This document shows positions 25,901-35,349 of a stretch of DNA of 64,000 nt, one piece after another. The stretch is taken from positions 21,470,422 through 21,534,421 of the forward strand of contig NC_079973.1 in NCBI RefSeq assembly GCF_029852145.1, given 5' to 3'. The translations under genes and the position numbers were made by a program. The notes beneath the pieces are model-generated. The model was not told the DNA's origin. It did no database searches and saw nothing but the letters and a program-made list of their open reading frames with translations. How positions within the stretch are numbered: the first letter of the stretch is position 1; each line of letters starts with the position of its first letter. This stretch comes from Microplitis mediator. Taxonomy: Eukaryota > Arthropoda > Insecta > Hymenoptera > Braconidae.

Positions 25901-27533
25901 AATCGACACAGAATATTTAACCATTAAATTTTTATACACACTGATAGGATTTCTTAGCATTTAAAAATATTTCTTTAGTCCAGTCGAGATAAGGATTTGT
26001 GCTGGTGAAAATTCCTGGCCGACTAATTTTTTCACAGAATGATTCAGAATATGCTAAAACTACGACAACCGAAAAAAATCCAACAAAAAAGTGCGTCGCA
26101 AATATGTTTTTTTATAACAAAATGGTCAAAATTCCGGTTTTACGCAAATATCTAACAAACTATAGCACATGGATAAAAAAAGCCCTTAATAAAACTAAGA
26201 GAAAAAAAAAATAATGAATAAAATGAGCTCTTATTTAAGTTCCTACGAGCTGTAATTTGTAAATTATTTATATGTAAGCGATCCAACGGAATTTATCAAG
26301 TGAGACTACAGAATTAGGTACTTTATAAATCATTAGCAGAAGTTGTTCCCCAGCTGTAATTATATGTTGAGAAGTAGATGACGAATTAAAAAATATACAA
26401 ATAAATTTTTCCATATTATTATTATGTATATTTTTTTTTTTTAAATATTTGCTGCAGTTTTCGGACCAATTTTTTGAAAAAGATGACGTTGTTTTGCATC
26501 CACAAAATGATCTTATGAATGGCAAAATTTTCTGAATTTCTTGATGTTTGTCTATCAAATTGCGAATAAACTAATTAGATTGTTTATTTCTTTTCGATAT
26601 TTTAATAAAACAAATTGTGTCCTCTTTATTTGAAAATGAGACGGTTAATATTAACACGTCTTCATTGTCACTAATAATACAAGCTGATCCAGTAGGACCA
26701 TTACGAGCATAATCAATAGCAGTTGATAAGCAAATTATATTACATTAATACTTTTGTTGGAATAAATAATTTTATAGAAATATTTTAAATTTTGTTCTAA
26801 GGTATAATATGTATATATTTAATTATAAGCTAACTTTTATTTATAATTTTAAGATATTATCATAATAAGACAATCGATTTTAATAAAAAATAAAATAAAT
26901 TACAGAAAAGAACATATTTTTAGTTTTTAATATTGTTTAAAATATTTAAACTAAGAATTGAACCATTTAATTATTTTTCATAGGAATATAAATTTAATTA
27001 CTATTTAATTTTTTCGTTAAATAAAATATCAATGACTTTCAGCTAGAAAATAAAAAGTAATTTTTCAAATTTTAAATTTCTCGAACGAGCGCGCGAGCAG
27101 CTTCGACGTACATCGTCACGCTTCGGCAAGTTTCGACGTCGGGACAGCTGACGTATAAAACATAACATCGAGTTGACGAGAAAATTAATTAACATTTAAA
27201 TAATTTACAAATTATAGCTCGTAGGAACTTAAATAAAGGCTCATTTTATTCATTATTTTTTTTTCTCTAAGTTTTATTAAGGGTTTTTTTATCCATGTGC
27301 TATAGTTTGTTAGATATTTGCGTTAAACCGGAATTTCGACCATTTTGTTATAAAAAAACATATTTGCGACGCACTTTTTTGATGGATTTTTTCGGTTGTC
27401 GTAGTTTTAGCATATTCTGAATCATTCTGCGAAAAAATTAGTCAGCCAGGAATTTTCACCAGCACAAATCCCGCGGTGGTGGTACATTCCTGTCCTGTTA
27501 CCCATCAGGCAGGGATCGAATCCCGTGGTGTGA

Positions 27534-27578
<45 letters not shown>

Positions 27579-28066
27579 ATTCATAAGTAAATCAAATAAT
27601 TTTAATTAAATGTCTAATTATATAAATTAATAATAGATATAAAATATAAAATAAAATAAAATGAAAAGACTGTTCCCAGTAAAAGTAACAGCTCGACCTC
27701 AAAAAATAAGATAGTTATTATTATAGACTTTGTTCTTGTAAATGTTGCCATTAATTTATGCTTTGACAAATGAACAAGTTGGAAAATCAACTGCCTTTTC
27801 AAATAAAAAATTAATTAACAGTTCAATCTAACGCTCAACTAATTTGAAATTTAAACCAAAGATGGAGTTATATTTAGCTTTTTTTTAGACTTGTATTCAA
27901 TTATTAAATAATAATAAAAATTACCTTTATCATTAATAGCAGATTCGACTGTTTTACGAAAAAAACCATTGAGATTTTCCAATTGCTCACACGTAAATGT
28001 AAGCTTTGTTGCGATTAAACGAGTTCCGCTGCCTTTGCCGGATGTCGCGCTCGTTGAACAACCCAT
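8627..28066 (-). CDS. Mab-21 domain protein (cGAS-like fold, probable pseudoenzyme), 11 coding exons
   Basis: Coding exons read on the minus strand: 28066-27925, 25649-25525, 25385-25142, 24960-24847, 23964-23738, 21725-21516, 18375-18162, 12316-12042, 11955-11559, 11489-10947 and 8757-8627. Every junction has GT/AG and compatible phase, giving 874 codons before a further 3' exon. The protein starts MGCSTS, a myristoylation/palmitoylation-like N-terminus. Residues about 40-450 follow the Mab-21 layout: DPRFSS and SLNEN (71-85), then ALPGF and SWVEFLGPGG in exon 3, WRLR in exon 6, TRHIVRTIHWW and LRCYFHP in exon 7. Where MAB21L1 has EFE, this protein has KFE (92-94), and the Gly-Ser loop is not visible, so catalysis is doubtful. 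A C-terminal extension of over 400 residues has a hydrophobic stretch near 635-675 (VVGHIVIYLVIG). Most exon 3 and exon 6 splice choices were fixed by phase. Family assignment is firm; the exact orthologue (possibly MB21D2-like) is not recognised. Confidence 0.85.
9918..10102. mobile_element. Family C-like MITE
   Basis: Right end TTTGTTACAGTG followed by TA and left end TGTAAAAAATTTTTGG form a degenerate inverted pair. The interior repeats GGTGTAAA/TTTACACC motifs like those in the 6169-6548 copy. Confidence 0.5.
10238..10934. mobile_element. Solo LTR interrupted by a MITE
   Basis: Begins TGTAACGAATGTGAAACTGA and ends CAGTTACTACA. Outside the nested insert it matches the 22421-22676 LTR nearly base for base. 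ATAT flanks both sides, compatible with a 4-bp target duplication. No primer-binding site follows, so it is a solo LTR. It ends 12 bp beyond the exon 10 donor of the Mab-21 gene. Confidence 0.8.
10361..10799. mobile_element. MITE inserted in the solo LTR (TA target)
   Basis: Ends CACTGTTAAAAA and TTTTTTTTACAGTG are inverted and bordered by TA. The uninterrupted LTR copy at 22.5 kb reads CAGCATACATCTG at this point, showing the empty site and the TA duplication directly. Confidence 0.85.
13552..13691. mobile_element. Palindromic MITE D, intact copy
   Basis: A near-perfect 140-bp palindrome: CTCTCTAAACATGAATAAG faces CTTATTCATATTTAAAGAG, with the arms continuing through AGTGAATATTCACT and meeting at ACCACTTTTTGAAATCAGTGGT. 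TA borders both ends. Confidence 0.85.
14022..14706. mobile_element. Palindromic MITE D, second copy, interrupted
   Basis: Same ends as the intact copy (CTCTCTAAACATGAATTAG / CATGTTTAGAGAG, TA borders), but split by element F after TATTCAC. Confidence 0.85.
14064..14605. mobile_element. MITE F (CACGGTAAGAAAT ends) nested in MITE D
   Basis: Inverted ends CACGGTAAGAAAT and ATTTCTTACCGTG. The target in the intact D copy reads TTCACTAATTC; here it is TTCACTA-insert-TAATTC, a clear TA duplication. The interior is rich in CCATACTG/CAGTATGG inverted motifs. Confidence 0.88.
16943..16971. repeat. (TA)n microsatellite
   Basis: About 14 uninterrupted TA units immediately left of the element at 16977. 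Confidence 0.9.
16977..18054. mobile_element. Long-arm terminal inverted repeat element
   Basis: Left end CTGTGCCAAATAAAATCGAT pairs with right end ATCGATTTTATGCGGCACAG; arms continue inward through GGGTACCAAGTTGGGGCCC facing GGGCCCAATTTGGTACC. The interior contains a GTGTGTGCG-rich stretch at 17757-17860 and no coding frame. Confidence 0.7.
18376..21515. other. Intron 6 of the Mab-21 gene
   Basis: No recognisable gene. Contains a trinucleotide AGT/GTA-rich stretch (18995-19040), a slightly G+C-richer unexplained patch (19140-19330), and a diverged element at 20563-21301. Confidence 0.5.
20563..21301. mobile_element. Diverged family C-like element with inner insertion
   Basis: Left end TACACTAAAAAATTGGGTGTG and right end TTTTTGTACAGCGTA are roughly inverted. 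CCGAACCGGAGTTTTAGTATT-type units match the 28.5-29.7 kb copies, and an inner block (CAGCCGAAAATTTTAGGCCA) recurs inverted near 62.8 kb. Confidence 0.5.
22238..22411. mobile_element. Family B MITE
   Basis: Starts ATGATCCTGAAGTTTG and ends CGTCAGCTAACTTCAGTATCAT, the two characteristic asymmetric ends of family B, with TGCACATGTAGAAAATT inside. Confidence 0.7.
22421..22676. mobile_element. LTR of a retrotransposon, followed by its primer-binding site
   Basis: A 256-bp sequence starting TGTAACGAATGTG and ending AAATACTACA, the second copy of the 10238-10934 LTR and without its insert. Immediately after it lies a tRNA-complementary site, so this is a 5' LTR. The internal coding region and 3' LTR are missing, replaced within 50 bp by another repeat. 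Confidence 0.82.
22680..22731 (-). other. Long tRNA-Leu-like primer-binding site
   Basis: Begins TGGTGTCAGAAGTGGGATTC. Read on the minus strand it is a tRNA-Leu 3' part: CCAC-ATT-GTGG variable-arm hairpin, GTGGG-TTCGAATCCCAC T arm, TTCTGACA acceptor strand and CCA. It is about 52 nt, far longer than the usual 18-nt site. The 5' half of a tRNA is absent, so it is not a tRNA gene. Confidence 0.75.
22728..23240. mobile_element. Terminal inverted repeat element (CTCAGAAAATTAAATAAT ends)
   Basis: Left CTCAGAAAATTAAATAAT pairs with right ATTATTTAATTTTCTGAG. The interior repeats GATGGTAACNGTTACCATC-like palindromic units. It truncates the retrotransposon internal region. Confidence 0.65.
25715..25945. 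repeat. Inverted-motif repeat in intron 1
   Basis: Multiple GTGTTAAATTT/AAATTTAACAC-like units in alternating orientation between exon 2 and the 25993 element. Boundaries are uncertain. Confidence 0.35.
25993..27471. mobile_element. Large inverted-repeat element with 280-bp arms
   Basis: The left arm (25993-26272) starts GGATTTGTGCTGGTGAAAAT and recurs inverted at about 27197-27471 with high identity. About 920 bp lie between, including a CG-rich patch near 27085-27160 (CGAACGAGCGCGCGAGCAG). A minus frame at 26558-26268 carries AGEQLLLMIYKVPNSVVSLD, vaguely like segments seen in transposon-borne proteins; this is only a resemblance. No target duplication was found. Confidence 0.7.
27472..27571 (+). 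repeat. tRNA-like/SINE-like fragment followed by poly(T)
   Basis: CAGGCAGGGATCGAATCCCG resembles a pol III B box (GGATCGAATCC), followed by a run of over 30 T from 27539. A box A was not clearly found, so this may be a SINE fragment or part of the adjacent element. Confidence 0.35.
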
Positions 28067-28494
28067 ATTAATTTTTATATCCGTTTCAAATAAAACAATA
28101 ATAAAAAAAAATCTGTAAAAAAATAAACGAAGCGAATAAAAAAATTTTAACATGCTTACGTAAATATTTGTAAAATATTTGGATGTATTTGAAAGATAAC
28201 GATACCGAAATAAATACAAAACTGGAGTAATAATTTACGCTTGAAAGAATTTAATAAGAACCTAAAATAAGCCATCATACATATTTTTAAACAAACGATA
28301 AAATTTATACTTAAAAAGATCCTTATTTTAAGAAATATATACGTTCTTGCTGAAAACGAGCAATACAATAGATTTATAGATCCGATGTGCAAATACACTT
28401 ACCAATCTTGATAATATTTTAAGTACGTGTCTACTGCTACAGTCACCTGCCCTCACCCTCTGTTTATGATATTTAACACATATCCATCTATACA

Positions 28495-28813
28495 TTGAAA
28501 AAATTTGCGGAGTGAACGCGGGTTAAATCCGGAGGGAATGCGGAGCGAATGACTGTGTATTTCTTTAATGCCCTTGGAGTAAAATTCACTTCGAAGGAGA
28601 GTTTATTGTAATTTTGAAACTCCGGTTCAAAGTGAAATTAACTCCTGAAGCGAGTTTTTTTTTAATACTAAAACTCTGAACCGGAGTGAATGCGGACCTA
28701 AAAAAATCCAGATCATTCCGAAATCACTCCGCTGGAAAAACCAACTCCGTATGCGAAGTGATTTTTTCTAAAACTCTGGAACTTGAGTGACTCTCCTGAT
28801 TTTTCACAGTGTA
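28495..28813. mobile_element. Family C MITE with GGAGTGAA units
   Basis: Left end ACATTGAAAAAATTTGCGG and right end TTTTTCACAGTG are inverted. The interior is built of GGAGTGAATGCGGA and ACTCCGGTTC-like units facing each other. Confidence 0.65.
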
Positions 28814-29006
28814 AAATTAACTTTGGAGTAAAAGAAAAAAAATTTAGTATTCACAATTTCAGTTCACCTTTAATTTAACATAGAATTAATTTTTTTTCGA
28901 GTAAGTACTTTTAAAATTACTTTATAAGATAAGAGCCCAGTACCCGATCGGAGAACTATTAGCAGATCACGTGTACTTGTATATTTACTAAATTTGCGTG
29001 AATATA

Positions 29007-29704
29007 CAGTGTAAAAAATTCGCGGAGTGAATGCGGATTAAATCCGGAGTGAATGCGGAGTGAATGAATTTTTTATTATTCACTCCCCTCGGAGTGAAAT
29101 TCACTCCGCAGGGGAGTTTTCGCGGAGTAGATAATTTTTTATTAATTTAATCCCTCCGGAGTGAAATTCACTCCGGAGCGGAGTTTTGAAAATATTATTA
29201 ATAAAAATAACTCCACTCAATAAAATCGAAGTAAAAATTCGCGTATTACATTATTGATCAGCTGATATGCACACACATACGCACATACATATTTAGGCAC
29301 ACACGCGCACTCGCACACACACGCACGCACAAATTTGCACACAAGCACACAATCGAACACACACGCATACATTTGTACACAAGCACAAATTTGCACACAC
29401 GCACACAAACACCTGCACACACCCAAACACACACATGGACGCAAACACACACTCGTACACACACACACACATTGTTTAGCAGTTTAATATAAATTAGTAT
29501 AAATTTATTTAAGTATTAAAACTCCGGACCGGAGTGAATTGGGAGTGAAATAAAATCCGCGTCACTCCGAGATCACTCCGCTAAAAAGAAACTCCCAATT
29601 CACTCCGCATGCGGAGTGATTTTTTTCAAAACTCCGGAACTCCGAGTGGCGGAGTGAATTCGGATTTAATTTCACTCCGAATTCACTCCGGATTTTTTAC
29701 AGTG
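29007..29704. mobile_element. Family C MITE (698 bp) nested in element N
   Basis: Ends CAGTGTAAAAAATTCGCGG and, inverted, CACTGTAAAAAATCCGGAG, with TA on both sides. It contains a CACACGCA-type microsatellite (about 29266-29470) and dense CTCCGGAGTG units. Confidence 0.75.
29266..29470. repeat. CA-rich microsatellite
   Basis: Imperfect (CACA/CGCA)n over about 200 bp. It explains Cys/Val-repeat frames on the minus strand, which are not genes. Confidence 0.85.
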
Positions 29705-32700
29705 TAGGTATACAAATGTATGGAATCATCGAGTAGTGGTCCTTTGAATGAGAACTAGGTCTTTTACCTTAATGGAAAATGAAAAATATGCATAGATATT
29801 CTACTACTTGAAAAAAAAAAAAAAATGTTTATGACGTGGTAGTAAATACGAGGATTTGAGGATAATTGAATTTATTAATTATAACATACGCGATATATAA
29901 TTGGATTTTATGACAAAATTTTTCATACGTAAATTTAATTAAAAAAATCAATGCATCAATACTTGTACATATACTTTGGATTGTTGCAACTAATTCTGTT
30001 TTTCATCGTAAAACTATGCAGTTTAATTGAATAAACGCGGACTAAAGCTACAGTTCTAAAGCAATCGAATAAATTCCAATTGAATAACTGATAGATGAAT
30101 AAAAAATTTTACGTGTCATGCTAAAGACCTTTGCAATATAGCAAACTGTTAAATGTAAAATAAATATTTTGACGTAAAAAAATCAAAATAATCCTTTTTC
30201 ATTAAATAAAAATTGGATAATTGATCATTGACATTATTGTTCTAATTTAATTTACAAAATCAATATATCAGTAAAGAAAAAATGAGAATACATTTTTTTT
30301 TGTTAATTTGTTAACTTCTATTAAGTTGACAGTATCATAAATTAATACATATTAATCAACACAACGCAAATGAGTCTTTTGTCATGAATATAAATTATCA
30401 CTCATTTATCAATATATAATTGGTTATGTTTTCAGAAACATGAGATACAGTCATCAATCGATGAACTAAAAAACAACAGAAATTTGTCATTTTTAAAATG
30501 GACATTAGTATCCAAGGAAATACCGACTTATTGTTTTTTTTTTTTTTTTTTTAATGTCGAGTGAAAATTGCAAAGCTGTACGCATTTTAAGAACCCTCTC
30601 TAAAAATCAGCGAAGAAGTTCTTAAAATGCTTAAATTTTTATAAAAAATTAGCCGGTTCTTTTGGATGACCCTAATATATAAATACATATATATCATTGC
30701 TTTTAAAACCATCCCCTTTTACCACCGTTTTATAGTCAAAGTCAGTACGCGAGTAATCCTCCTACTTAGCGGTGCTAATGATATTTTTTGTTAAATTTTT
30801 TTCTCGATAATTCTACAGTTAACCCTTCTACCTATATACATATATAACCCACAACCATCACATTATCTTCTGCTACAACTACGTACTAAAAATGCAAATA
30901 AAAAAAACGGATCAACTCTTTTACTTTTATTACTTTCGATAATCTTCTCACTGGGGTCTTACCCTCCAAAATATATATTTCACCTACAGAATAGCGATTT
31001 TAAAATGTCCCTATAGACTTGTAAAAAAAAATTCTTACATTATTATATCACACACTCTCCTGTGTAACTCTATTATGATATTATATTATTTTAGTGCAAA
31101 TTTCCAAGATATAGTATGCAAGTGTTCAAACTTGGATCCAGTGAAGTTTATGGTACTAACAGTTGATTGAAGAATCGATTGGTTAGTAACTTAACTCTCT
31201 CTCTTCTAAACTGATGCCTGTATAGTGTAGGATCTTGGACAAAGTTTTGAACATTATACCATCAATATTACATCAACCCTTCAAGAGACTATTATTATTA
31301 ATTTTTAATATTTCAAGATACTAATTATCTTATCGGGTAAGCTTCTTACAGATCTATCACACGACATAAAAATCTATAAATTATTACAGGAATTAAATTT
31401 CACTAATTTATTCTTCGTTATTAATGACAATTTTTTTCTTGAAAGTATGCATTCATATTTTTAAAAAACACAGAAAAATGGGCTTAAGAAATCTACTAAT
31501 TTTTATTATGCTGTTGACCAAACTTGAAACAGGAAGTTGAGTAGTCAAAAATTATTATGCTGCATTATAATTATGATTATGAGCCTCTGAAAATTTTTTA
31601 TTTTCTTCTATAATTCCTAATTTAGATAAATAATAATCACTACAATTTATCGGTAGGTTTTAAGTGTATAATATTTTTTGTACACGAAAAAAAATAAACT
31701 TTAAAAATTAGTGTTTGAAATTATAACTTCTTAAGCCCATTTTTCTCCGTGTTTCTTATTAAAATATGAATACAAACTTTAGAAAAAAAATTTCTATTTT
31801 CAATACTCTCCAGTAAAAACTCTTAAAATCGTTACCTATATTCATTACCAAAACATACTTCACTAATAATGAAAAAGACCTTAAGAAAACAATATTAAAA
31901 AAAAAAAAAGTTACTTTTATAAAATTTATTGATATTTTAAAGAATATTTTACCCTAGGTCTACTTTCAAACTTCTCGTCTATTTTGAACTTATTTTCCTA
32001 TCTAATTTTATTTTCAATCGATTATTTTTAAATGCTTTTTTTTCACCAGCTCTGGACATCTATCTTCACGATACCGAGAGGAAAACATAAATAACGCTAC
32101 TTTCGATCTCTTACACATTGATGTGAATCCATTGGTATTTGTTAAAAAAAAAAAAGTAATAAAAGCCTATATAGTATACTCCACTAGATATAATGTTTTC
32201 ACAACTTCTCTTTCTCTCACCCTCTTATCTCGATCTCTTTGTTCTCGTTTATCTCAACTACTATACCCCATTTTCCCTTTCTCACATATACATTTCTTCT
32301 AGGCACTCCTGGTGAATCCTCTTGGAAATCAATCTTCCGGGCTTAATACCCCACTGGTGTGCCCGGAGTTTAATCACGACACCTCAGTTTCCTCGTGCTC
32401 ACGAATATATATATACATATATAAATGTGTAATACGTTGAATTTACCGAGAAAACGAATGGTAGATAGCGCATAGTATATTCGTAAAACCCAAGCAAAGC
32501 ACTGCCATTTCCTTTCCTCCCCAACGCTCTAAAACCCCTGAATTCAGGAATTTTCAAGAGAATGCACCAGATTCATTTTGTTGTACACTCACCTAGCTAA
32601 ATTCCAGAAATAACTTTTCCATCACGTTTTAAGTGTGAAACATGTAAACTATAACAATATTTTATCAAAACTTATATTAATTAATTAAATTATTTTATAG

Positions 32701-34626
32701 ATATTTCTTAAAAAATATTTTCAATTACTTATTTTATTATTAACAATAAACTAATTACCTGCATTAAACACTTGAATAAAAATACTTGAATATGGATTAA
32801 ATAAACGTATAATTCAATCACACAATTAATGAATTCAAGTTGCTCACTAAATTATCAAAATTAACATTTCTAGTGATAATAGTATTATAATAATAATAAT
32901 AATAAAAGCATATGCATAAATAATAATAATAATTCGTTATTAATTTAACACTTCAACAAATATACGAAGCGAAAAGTGAAACATATCTCGAGGTGACAGA
33001 AACGTAATGCAGACTGAATCAATGTTATTTCATGAACGATATTCCCAAAGTTGATGTTAATTTAAACTACTACCTGTATTATAAAGCGGTAATGGTAAAA
33101 TAACTGTCTTTTTTAGAATTACATTTATGTAAAACTTTCGATGACAAAAGTTTTTCATTGCATAAGTATATATGTGTGTAAAGGTAAATATATGTGTGTA
33201 TGTGTGAAGGTGGTTGTTTGTGTATATAGAGGAAGAGAGAAAAAAAAACAATGAATAGCTGAGTCCGTAGGTACAAACTAAAATTACTTCCGATTCCGAT
33301 TGTGTTGTTGATCCACTTCCGTTTCAGTAAATACAATATATTGTCCATGACACAGAACGTGGTTTTAATGTTTGTGTTGATTGTTGTGTGACAACATTAC
33401 TTGCATCGATATATTACGTGAATAAATATTTCGCCAATTAATATGCCAAGTTATGAGTAAATTTATTCACGTATGATTAACTTTATTAATTCATTAACGA
33501 TCCGTTTAGGTACATGGTAAATATTATCGTATTTATTTCAAATTATCATTAAATATCGTAAGAAATATTAAATATCTCAATAAATTCAAACATAAAATAT
33601 TCAAATTTTTTAGAGAAAAAAAAAGAATTTTAAATTCAAATTTTCCGCGCTTTATGTTATAAACTGTAAGTTACTTATAGTCGATAGTTATCGAAGCTGA
33701 CTATTATCGACTGTAGTCAATGTGTCTGTTAATAGTGGCGGCAAAAAAATTTAAATAAAGTAAATTACACGATATATTTATAGATACAGAATACAAACAT
33801 CGCAGAGAATAAAAAATTTATATATATAAATATGTGTTTCAAATAAAATAATAAAAGCTAGCAGTTGATTCACCAAATCGAGAAATGTTCAGAAGGATCC
33901 AACACTTAACTGATATTTAAAAAAAAAGTAATAATATTAACAGTGTAACAGATATGACAATTTATGAATTTTAAATAAATAAATAAATAAATTAATTAAA
34001 GTAATGAAATTTTTAAAAAATGCTCGTACTATAGTTTTTCAATTATCCAAGTGCGCATTTTTTAATTTTTATTCTTCTTACATTTTATTCCTTTATTCCA
34101 AAATTTTAAAAATTGCTAACCGTCAATCAAATTCACGCTCATCTTTAGAGCACATGACACTAGATAACTAACTTTAAATATTTATTCAAAACTTATATGA
34201 CAAAAAAACCTACACGGAAAAAAAATATTAGTAAATATTACCGAGATTCTCGTCAACAGCGCGCCTAGAACGAATCTCAGCAAATATTATGGAGTAGAAC
34301 GTAAGAAATGAATAACAGATGCATTTTTTTGACAAGTGTCTTGTAGTTTTTTAAGGTTTAAGTAGTAATTTTAAATAGTCGAGCAGTATATTTTAACGGT
34401 TAACTGTTAATTATAGCAGTTTAAACTTTAAAATCATAATTTTACTGATTGAAACGACATTAGTTATTGAACATAACATAAATAATTAAAAGTTGAACTA
34501 CAATTATTGTCAATAATTTTTTTCCAAGTAAATCATTTATATTAATATATAATTTTATCACTTTTAATTATTTAACTATCGTCTATTCTATATGACAACT
34601 GCTTGCTCAAGCAACTGAATTTAAGG

Positions 34627-34829
34627 ACGATACTGAAGTTAGCCGACGTTTAATAATTTTTGAATTGTTTTAAAAACAATAAATTATAAAAAAAAAATAT
34701 TTCAAAAATTGCACCTGTAGCTTTTTTAATTTTCTACTTGTGCATAGTTTTAGTTTCTTTTTTTTTGCAATTGATTTGTTGAAAAAAAAATTCAAAAATT
34801 GTTAATTGTCTGCTAGCTTCAGGATCGCA
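34627..34829. mobile_element. Family B MITE
   Basis: CGATACTGAAGTTAGCCGACG at the left and TGTCTGCTAGCTTCAGGATCG at the right, with TTGCACCTGTAG and TTCTACTTGTGCATA inside. Confidence 0.75.
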
Positions 34830-34989
34830 ATTTAACGCTGGTCAGTTCTGACGAATTTTATAATTTCGCCCTGAATAATTATGACACTCAAAATATCAAA
34901 ATCTTCAGATAAAGTTTGTCTTACAATTTTTTTTGGAAGCCATAAAAATTTATGTAATAACAATTGATAAATAAATTAAAAGAAAAGTA

Positions 34990-35349
34990 AAATTAAAAAG
35001 TCGGCTTGTGCGGCTCAGCCTTCGACGGTCGAACCAACAAGACAACGAGCACGAGCTGCAAGCTAATTCTCAGTTCTCAATGAACTGTAAGATTCAAAAT
35101 CCTCATGATAGATGGTGCTGTGTTGGTTGTCGGCTGTCTCATAAAAATCATCAATTATTTTTCCAGCCAACCAACAGCAAACAGACCAAACAGTCATCAA
35201 GAGTCATCATCAATACTCAATCATTAGCTAATTAAATTCGATGGCGAACGTGCGTCGTGCGCAGTAGACTAGCTCCATAAATTTTTCAAGTACTTATTTT
35301 AAAAAAACATCAATTAAACTTTTATTGAGTATCTATTTATTTAATAGCA
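34990..35349 (+). promoter_or_regulatory. Probable PYM promoter/5' UTR
   Basis: A short stretch with many CG dinucleotides (GGCTTGTGCGGCTCAGCC at 35001, AACGTGCGTCGTGCGCAG near 35250) precedes the PYM ATG. A 75-codon frame at 35008-35235 resembles nothing known and is more likely untranslated leader. Assignment is by position and composition only. Confidence 0.35.

Larger units (their letters stand above)
28926..29769. mobile_element. Palindromic element N, interrupted by a family C MITE
   Basis: Left half (GCCCAGTACCCGATCGGAG) and right half (GAGAACTAGGTCTTTTACCTT) match the arms of the intact palindrome at 36002-36156, now separated by the insert at 29007-29704. Confidence 0.65.
28067..34989. 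other. Intergenic region upstream of the Mab-21 gene
   Basis: Nearly 7 kb between two divergent genes with no recognisable coding sequence. It should contain the Mab-21 promoter and possibly noncoding 5' exons. A G+C-richer patch lies at 32300-32400. Repeats are listed separately. Confidence 0.5.

Noticed and set aside
26268..26558. Minus frame inside the large inverted repeat as a functional gene
   Set aside because: Short, Lys/Asn-rich, without complete domain; at most a transposon-borne remnant.
29217..29470. Cys/Val-repeat proteins on the minus strand
   Set aside because: Direct translation of a CA microsatellite.
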